Origin: Streptomyces piniterrae
Lineage (GTDB): Bacteria; Actinomycetota; Actinomycetes; Streptomycetales; Streptomycetaceae
Direction: 5' to 3'
Assembly (NCBI RefSeq): GCF_005048155.1
Contig: NZ_SUMB01000001.1
Location: 558,001 to 622,000 of the forward strand
DNA length: 64,000 nucleotides
The translations under genes and the position numbers were made by a program. Below the pieces are notes generated by a model. It searched no databases. It saw only the letters and a program-made list of their open reading frames with translations, and was not told the origin of the DNA. Positions 58,910 through 64,000 of this stretch are shown piece by piece (position 1 is the stretch's first letter; the number at the start of each line of letters is the position of its first letter).

Positions 58910-60691
58910 GTGCCCCGTACCCTCATGGGCGGGTCACCGCCCAGGACATCGCGTCGGCCGCGGTCCCGCTGGGGACGCCGTGTGACGACGGTTCTCGTCA
59001 GCACCCTGATGATCCTGTCCATGGGCCTCGGCGTGTCCCCTGCCCAGGCAGCGGTGAGCATCGTCGAGTATCCGCTTCCCGGGGACGGCACGCCGATCGA
59101 CATCACCACCGGGCCTGACGGCAACCTGTGGTTCACCGAGGTCGTCGGCAACAAGATCGGGCGGATGACCCCGGACGGCGACCTCATCGCCGAGTACCCC
59201 GTGCCCACCGAGATCAGCTTCCCGCACGACATCACCGTCGGTCCGGACGGCAACCTCTGGTTCACCGAACAGAGTTCCCTCGGCAACGGCATCGCGAAGA
59301 TCGATCTCAGCGGCACCATCACCGAGTACCCCCTGCCCACGCCCATGAGCGAGCCCACCGGTATCGCCACAGGCCCTGACGGCAACCTGTGGTTCACCGA
59401 ACTCAACGGCAACAGGATCGGGCGGATGACACCGGGCGGTGATCTCATCGCCGAGTACCCGGTGCCCACACCGTCCAGCGGGCCGACCGACATCACGGCA
59501 GGGCCTGACGGCAACCTGTGGTTCACCGAGGGCTCGAACCAGATCGGACGGATCACCACGGCGGGGGACATCACCGAGTATCCCGTGCCCGAACCGAACG
59601 GCGCCCCCACCGGCATCGCTGCCGGCCCTGACGGCAACCTCTGGTACACCGTGTTCGGCACCGGCGAGATCGGCCGGATCACCACGTCGGGGGACATCAC
59701 CGAGTTCCTCATCCCCACCCCCGGCAGCCAGCCGCAGAACATCACCGCGGGGCCGGACGACAGCCTCTGGTTCACCGACAGGAACAGCGACGAGATCGGG
59801 CGGATCAACACGGCCGGGGCCATCGTCGAGTACCCCCTGCCCACCCCGTCGGCCGGCCCGTGGGGCATCACCACCGGACCCGACGGCGACATCTGGTTCG
59901 CCGAGACCGCCGGCCAGATCGGGCAGTTGGGCCTGACCGAGGGCGACCTGAGCGTGACGAAGTCCGACGCCGGTTCCGATCCCGTCCTTGAGGGCGAGAA
60001 CGTGACCTACACACTCACCGCCACCAACAACGGCTCGGCGACCGCCGAGGGCGTCTTTCTGGTCGACAAGCTGCCCGCGGTGTTCCAGTTCGCCTCGGGC
60101 TCGCCCGACTGCACCGCGTCCGAATCCGCACCAGGGGTGGTCACCTGCGACATCGGAGCGCTCGGGGCCGGGGACACGGCGACCAGAAGCATCACCGTGA
60201 CGGCGACCGCCGCGGGCACCTATCCCGACACCGCATCGGTGGCCGGCGCGGTCTCGGACAGCACCCCAGGGAACGACAACGTCACGGAGACCACCACCGT
60301 CCAGGGGTCCTGTCTCGGCCAGCCGACGACGATCGTCGGAACACCCGGCAACGACCGGATCGAAGGCACCCCCCTGCGCGATGTCATCAAGACCATCGGC
60401 GGAACCGACATCGTCAACGCCCGTGGCGGCAACGACCTCATCTGCGGCGGAGCCGACGGGGACACACTCAACGGCGACGCCGGCAACGACCGGATCGCCG
60501 GCGAGGGCGGCAATGACATCGTGCACGGCGGCAGCGGCAACGACGTCCTGACGGGCAATGAGGGCGACGACTTCCTGTTCGGCGAAGCAGGCCAGGACAC
60601 CCTCGACGGCGGATCCGGCAGCAACGCCAACGACGGCGGCCCCGGCACCGACCAGTGCACCAACCCCAGCACGGGCCCCGGCTGCCCCTAG
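58910..60691 (+). CDS. Secreted Vgb-like beta-propeller with DUF11 and RTX repeats
   Basis: A 593-residue exported protein. An N-terminal signal peptide (basic stretch, then TVLVSTLMILSMGLGVSPAQA) precedes a virginiamycin-B-lyase-like propeller with seven repeats of the type GPDGNLWFTE...IGRITTxGxITEYPVP (about 45-340). Next is a DUF11-type adhesion domain (about 345-460; VTKSDAGSDPVLEGENVTYT) and a C-terminal run of RTX calcium-binding nonapeptides (GGNDLICGG, GNDRIAGEGGND, GNDVLTGNEGDD). The mix suggests a surface or matrix protein rather than a true streptogramin lyase; the propeller repeats alone do not prove lyase activity. Start is GTG; ATG 58925 is also possible. Confidence 0.85.
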   Translation: MPRTLMGGSPPRTSRRPRSRWGRRVTTVLVSTLMILSMGLGVSPAQAAVSIVEYPLPGDGTPIDITTGPDGNLWFTEVVGNKIGRMTPDGDLIAEYPVPTEISFPHDITVGPDGNLWFTEQSSLGNGIAKIDLSGTITEYPLPTPMSEPTGIATGPDGNLWFTELNGNRIGRMTPGGDLIAEYPVPTPSSGPTDITAGPDGNLWFTEGSNQIGRITTAGDITEYPVPEPNGAPTGIAAGPDGNLWYTVFGTGEIGRITTSGDITEFLIPTPGSQPQNITAGPDDSLWFTDRNSDEIGRINTAGAIVEYPLPTPSAGPWGITTGPDGDIWFAETAGQIGQLGLTEGDLSVTKSDAGSDPVLEGENVTYTLTATNNGSATAEGVFLVDKLPAVFQFASGSPDCTASESAPGVVTCDIGALGAGDTATRSITVTATAAGTYPDTASVAGAVSDSTPGNDNVTETTTVQGSCLGQPTTIVGTPGNDRIEGTPLRDVIKTIGGTDIVNARGGNDLICGGADGDTLNGDAGNDRIAGEGGNDIVHGGSGNDVLTGNEGDDFLFGEAGQDTLDGGSGSNANDGGPGTDQCTNPSTGPGCP

Positions 60692-60728
60692 GGCCTGACC
60701 GATGCGTCAAGGTCGTTCAGACCCTAGG
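60687..60728. terminator. Bidirectional terminator between convergent genes
   Basis: CCTAGGGCCTGA (60687-60698) and TCAGACCCTAGG (60717-60728) pair over 11 of 12 positions with an 18-base loop. The stem reaches into the last codons of both convergent genes (propeller and SDR). Confidence 0.75.
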
Positions 60729-61485
60729 CCTGCTGGGTCGGCAGGATCACCACCTGCCGGAGGTTGACACGGGCCGGGCGGCTGGTGGTGTACGCGATCA
60801 GATCGGCGATGTCGTCGGCGGTCAGCGCGTCCATCGCGGTGAACATGCCGTCGAGTTGACTACTGAGCTCGGTGTTGTCGATATGGCCGCCGAGCTCGGT
60901 ACCCGTCAGCCCCGGCTCGATGTTGGTGACGCGCACGTCGCGCGGGCCGAGTTCGGAGCGCAGCGATGCCGACAGGTGGGTGAGCGCGGCCTTGGTGGCG
61001 CCGTAGACGGCGTAGTTGGGGAAGGTGACATGGGCGCCGATGGAGGAGATGTTGACCAGATCGGCGAGACGGCCGTCGGCTGCGGCGGCGACCAGATCGG
61101 GCACGAAGGCACGGATGATGCGCAGCGCTCCGGTGAGGTTGGTGTCGATCATGCGGGCCCACTCGTCGTCGCGGCCGTCCGCGATCGGGTTGGGCAGCAT
61201 GACACCGGCACCGTTGACGACCAGATCGGCCGGCCCGTACGCCTGGTGGATGCGCCGCGCTGCGCGCGTGACGCTCTCCTCGTCGGTGACGTCAACCTGC
61301 ACCGCAAGGGCCTGGCCCCCGTCAGCGTTGATCTTCTCGGTCAGTTCGGTCAGCCGGTCGCCGCGACGCGCCAGCAGGGCCACCCGCGCGCCATGCGCGG
61401 CGAGCAGACGGGCGGTGGACTCGCCCATGCCGCTGGCGGCCCCGGTGACGACAGCGGTACGGCCGGACAGGTTCTGGTAGCTCAT
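60724..61485 (-). CDS. Short-chain dehydrogenase/reductase
   Basis: A 253-residue classical SDR. The start at 61485 (MSYQNLSGRTAVVTGAASGM) follows AGGAG. TGAASGMG is the cofactor loop, VNGAG the NNAG-type motif, NISSIGAH the Ser, and YAVYGATKAAL the YxxxK catalytic pair. It resembles YdfG/short-chain NADP(H) enzymes with broad hydroxy-acid or aldehyde substrates. The MmyB-type regulator gene is divergent 168 bases away and its product probably controls this gene, a common pairing in Streptomyces. Confidence 0.92.
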   Translation of the reverse strand: MSYQNLSGRTAVVTGAASGMGESTARLLAAHGARVALLARRGDRLTELTEKINADGGQALAVQVDVTDEESVTRAARRIHQAYGPADLVVNGAGVMLPNPIADGRDDEWARMIDTNLTGALRIIRAFVPDLVAAAADGRLADLVNISSIGAHVTFPNYAVYGATKAALTHLSASLRSELGPRDVRVTNIEPGLTGTELGGHIDNTELSSQLDGMFTAMDALTADDIADLIAYTTSRPARVNLRQVVILPTQQA

Positions 61486-61653
61486 CTTCGACGTGCTCCT
61501 TGTCGGTGTCCTGGTGTGGGACGGCACTGAAACGGACCGATCAGTGACACCGGCAATCCTGTGACGCCTCCCCGCCCTTACCCAGGGCAACGGTTTTCCT
61601 GGGTCCGGCAGTACCAGGCCGGCCCGGCAGCGCGTCGCCTAGGCTTGCGTGTC

Positions 61654-62490
61654 ATGAGCACTGACCTGGGGGAGTTCCTTCGCTCGCGCCGCGCCCGTAT
61701 CCAGCCGCACGAGGTCGGGTTGCAGGAGCACGGGCGCCGCCGCGTGCCGGGCCTGCGCCGTGAGGAGGTCGCGCAGCTGGCCGGGGTGAGCGTCGACTAC
61801 TACATCCGGCTCGAACAGGGCCGCGGCCCGAGCGTGTCGGATGCGGTGCTGGACGCCGTAGCGCGGGTGCTGCGACTTGACGAGGTCGAGCAGGCGCACC
61901 TTCGTGATCTGGCCCGTCCACAACGGCGGTCGGCGCGCCCGCGCGGAAGTCAGCGGCTCCGTCCGGGAGTCCAACTGCTGGTGGACTCCCTGCACGCCCC
62001 GGCCTTCGTGCTCGGCCGCCGGATGGATGTGCTGGGTTGGAACGCACTCGGCGATGCCGTTTCGGGCTTCTCCGGCATGCCCGACGGCCGGCGCAACCAG
62101 GCCCGCTACGCCTTCCTCGACCCGGCGGCCCGGGACTTCTACCTCGACTGGGACGCGGTGGCCGCCGAGACCGTGGCGTACCTGCGGCTCGACGCGGGAC
62201 GGCATCCGCACGACAAGCTCCTGGCCGAGCTGGTCGGTGAACTGTCGCTCGGCAGCGAGCCGTTCCGTCGCCTGTGGGCGGATCACCAGGTCAAGGAGAA
62301 GACGCACGGAGTCAAACGCATGCGGCACCCGGAGGCGGGTGACCTGGAACTCGGCTACGAGACGTTGGCGCTTCCCGGCGACCCGGACCAGTTGCTGGTC
62401 GTCTACACGGCCTCTCCGGGCTCCCGAACCGCTGAGAAACTCGCCGTGCTGGCGAGCTGGACGGTGCGGCCGGCCGCCCCGCACGCCTGA
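61654..62490 (+). CDS. XRE-family regulator with MmyB-like ligand domain
   Basis: A 278-residue regulator. The N-terminal helix-turn-helix (VPGLRREEVAQLAGVSVDYY, then IRLEQGRG) and the C-terminal MmyB-type PAS-like domain (VLGRRMDVLGWNALGDAV, then the FLDPAARDFYLDWDAVA block) are standard for this large Streptomyces family, whose C-terminal domain may bind fatty-acid-like ligands. It starts at ATG 61654. The divergent SDR gene is the likely target. Confidence 0.92.
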   Translation: MSTDLGEFLRSRRARIQPHEVGLQEHGRRRVPGLRREEVAQLAGVSVDYYIRLEQGRGPSVSDAVLDAVARVLRLDEVEQAHLRDLARPQRRSARPRGSQRLRPGVQLLVDSLHAPAFVLGRRMDVLGWNALGDAVSGFSGMPDGRRNQARYAFLDPAARDFYLDWDAVAAETVAYLRLDAGRHPHDKLLAELVGELSLGSEPFRRLWADHQVKEKTHGVKRMRHPEAGDLELGYETLALPGDPDQLLVVYTASPGSRTAEKLAVLASWTVRPAAPHA

Positions 62491-62509
62491 GATCGGCCCC
62501 CAAAGACGA

Positions 62510-63316
62510 TCAAGCGGTGGTTTCCCGGGGAGCGACCCTCTCGACGGGGACGCCGAGGCCGCGGATGGCCGCGATCTCCTCGTCGGACGTGGCGGTATCG
62601 GTGACGACCGACTCGTACAGGGCGACGGTGCCGTACGCATAGGTGGCGGTCTTGCCGAATTTCGAGTGGTCCGCCAGCAGGACGGCCTTGTTGGCGGAGG
62701 CCAGCATCGCTTCCTTGACCTCGGCGTACTCCCGCAGGGGGTGGAAGAGCCGCCCTTCGAGGACGGCCGTGGCGGACATCAGCGCGAGGTCGGCGCGCAT
62801 CCGCGAGAGAGCGCCGGTGACCTCGGGACCGGTGCACGAATTGAACTCGCCGTGATAGCGCCCGCCCAGAAGAGTGACGTCCACACCGGGCGCGGATCCC
62901 AGACGCTGCGCCAGGCCGACCGAGTTGGTGACCACGGTGAGCTGATCGATGCCGGCCACTATGTCGGCCAGAGGGTAGATGGTGGTGGAGTCGTCCATGA
63001 AGACGGTGCTGCCCGGTGTGATCCGGCCGGCCACCGCGGCGCACAGCGCGCTCTTGGCCGCGAGGCCGACGCTTTCACGGAAGCGGGTGGCGGTCTCCAT
63101 GGTCAGGGCGGGGAAGGCCACGGCTCGCCCGCGCTCCTTGCGGAGCAGGTGGCGCCCGGCGAGGTCGTCGAGGTCGCGGTGCATGGTCATCAGGCTGACG
63201 CCGAAGTGGGCGGCGAGATCGTCGGTGCGGATTTCACCCTGTTCGGCGACATAGCGCAGGACGGCCTGGCGTCGCTGTTCCACCTCGGCCTGCGACAGCC
63301 GTGGCTTGGCGGGCAT
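62510..63316 (-). CDS. DeoR-family transcriptional regulator
   Basis: A 268-residue repressor. The N-terminal HTH is RRQAVLRYVAEQGEIRTDDL, then AAHFGVSLMTMHRDLDDLA; the C-terminal DeoRC sensor has STVFMDDSTTIYPLA, VVTNSVGLAQRL, LLGGRYHGEFNSCTGP and the sugar-phosphate binding region. The start at 63316 follows GGAGGG. It lies 34 bases after the alcohol dehydrogenase gene and probably regulates this sugar or polyol operon in response to a phosphorylated sugar. Confidence 0.92.
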   Translation of the reverse strand: MPAKPRLSQAEVEQRRQAVLRYVAEQGEIRTDDLAAHFGVSLMTMHRDLDDLAGRHLLRKERGRAVAFPALTMETATRFRESVGLAAKSALCAAVAGRITPGSTVFMDDSTTIYPLADIVAGIDQLTVVTNSVGLAQRLGSAPGVDVTLLGGRYHGEFNSCTGPEVTGALSRMRADLALMSATAVLEGRLFHPLREYAEVKEAMLASANKAVLLADHSKFGKTATYAYGTVALYESVVTDTATSDEEIAAIRGLGVPVERVAPRETTA

Positions 63317-63350
63317 ACAGCCCTCCTTCCTCCCCATGCCCATATGGTGG

Positions 63351-64000
63351 TCAGCTCGGCTGCGGACGTACCAGGGGCTTGATCGTCGTGCGGTCACGGG
63401 CAGCCGCGGTGAGCGCCTGCCCTGCTTCCTCCAGGCCGTACCGGTGGCTGACCAGCCGGTCCAGTCGCACCTCGCCGGAGGCGGCGAGAGCGATCGCGGT
63501 CGGCCAGGTGTTGGCGTACCGGAAGGTGCCGGTGACCTCGATCTCGAAGTTTTGCACATGGGCCAGCGGGAGAGGCACCGAGTCGCCGCCCATGCCGACC
63601 AGGACCGCCCGGCCGGCCCGCCCGACGGTGCGGATCGCCTCGTCGATGACGGCCGGGACGCCGGAGCACTCCAGCAGGACGTCCGGTGCGAAGCCGGTGG
63701 CGGCGAGGCCGGTGTCACGGGCGTCCACGGTGGCGGTGGCGCCCAACTGCCGGGCGAGGTCGAGCCGGTGGGGCGCGATATCGCTGACGACGACCTCCGT
63801 GGCGCCGAAGGCACGGGCGGTCTGGGCGGCGACCAGCCCGATGGGGCCCGCGCCGGTGACCAGAACCCGCGATCCCGGGGTGACCCGGCCCTTGCGGGAA
63901 GCCCAGACACCCACCGACAGCGGCTCCAGCAGGGCCGCGGCCTCCGCGGTCAGCCGGTCGGGGACGGGGTGCGCGAAGTTCTCGTCCACCGCGACGTATT
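63351..64000 (-). CDS. Zinc-dependent alcohol/polyol dehydrogenase (3' part)
   Basis: The last 215 codons or so of a medium-chain dehydrogenase; the 5' part with the catalytic zinc ligands is beyond the right edge. The visible part has AALLEPLSVGVWASRKG (the Glu of the LEPL motif common in sorbitol/xylitol dehydrogenases), the Rossmann VLVTGAGPIGLVAAQTARAF and DIAPHRLDLARQLGA. With a DeoR regulator downstream, a polyol dehydrogenase is likely. Confidence 0.88.
   Translation of the reverse strand, partial: YVAVDENFAHPVPDRLTAEAAALLEPLSVGVWASRKGRVTPGSRVLVTGAGPIGLVAAQTARAFGATEVVVSDIAPHRLDLARQLGATATVDARDTGLAATGFAPDVLLECSGVPAVIDEAIRTVGRAGRAVLVGMGGDSVPLPLAHVQNFEIEVTGTFRYANTWPTAIALAASGEVRLDRLVSHRYGLEEAGQALTAAARDRTTIKPLVRPQPS

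Noticed and set aside
58910..60691. Virginiamycin B lyase resistance gene
   Set aside because: The PDGNLWFTE repeats occur in many propellers; the signal peptide, DUF11 and RTX domains do not fit a cytoplasmic resistance enzyme.

Overview
The window looks like a Streptomyces chromosome arm, or a very close relative. Coding GC is very high with strong third-position GC bias. Starts have AGGAG/GGAGG ribosome sites. There are IdeR/DmdR1-type iron boxes, a Streptomyces-type intergenic hairpin repeat, and a scatter of rare TTA (bldA) codons. I see no rRNA, tRNA, CRISPR array, transposase or phage gene. All assignments are by eye from motifs; no database search was possible.

Layout. (1) 1-2.5 kb: the start of a membrane glycosyltransferase and a PAS-GAF-SpoIIE phosphatase. 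(2) 2.5-14.8 kb: a ten-gene minus-strand operon that I read as a phosphonate natural-product cluster. It encodes a phosphonomethylmalate synthase-like enzyme, an aconitase paralogue, PEP phosphomutase with the diagnostic [10 protein letters not shown] motif, a flavin monooxygenase, a methyltransferase, a GNAT acetyltransferase, two ATP-grasp ligases, an MFS exporter and an unrecognised protein. The first three steps should turn PEP into phosphonopyruvate and then phosphono-tricarboxylates, as in FR-900098 and phosphinothricin biosynthesis. The two ligases suggest a phosphonopeptide. (3) 15.3-22.2 kb: a YciO-like gene and an oligopeptide ABC transporter operon with a 15-bp tandem repeat and a hidden 55-codon ORF at one gene junction. 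(4) 22.5-24.9 kb: a small TetR/monooxygenase and 2OG-dioxygenase/NIPSNAP locus.

(5) 25-51.2 kb: an iron-regulated salicyl-capped NRPS siderophore locus. It has a siderophore-binding lipoprotein, a TetR regulator, a siderophore-interacting reductase and a DHA2 exporter. A second iron box then precedes an aryl carrier protein, MbtH, ornithine N-hydroxylase, thioesterase, three NRPSs (Cy-A-PCP, C-A-PCP-E, C-A-PCP-degenerate E), an acylating aldehyde dehydrogenase, an arginine-processing GME-fold hydrolase, a salicyl-AMP ligase and salicylate synthase. Salicylate would be made, adenylated and loaded on the aryl carrier, then joined to a cyclised Ser/Thr/Cys and two more residues, one probably N5-hydroxyornithine.

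(6) 51.2-55.8 kb: a broken, internally inverted response regulator beside a CBS-BON protein, a DUF1918/HTH/PNPOx-nitroreductase fusion and a flavodoxin, a dormancy-like gene set. (7) 56.4-57.6 kb: a minimal graspetide RiPP pair (precursor and ATP-grasp). (8) 57.8-64 kb: a decayed SDR gene, a small membrane protein, a secreted beta-propeller/DUF11/RTX protein, an SDR with a divergent MmyB-type regulator, a DeoR regulator and a partial zinc alcohol dehydrogenase.

Two patterns cut across genes. In-frame TTA codons occur in eight genes, all in the phosphonate and siderophore loci, implying bldA-dependent developmental control. Short tandem repeats that carry a start codon in each unit recur at several translation starts.
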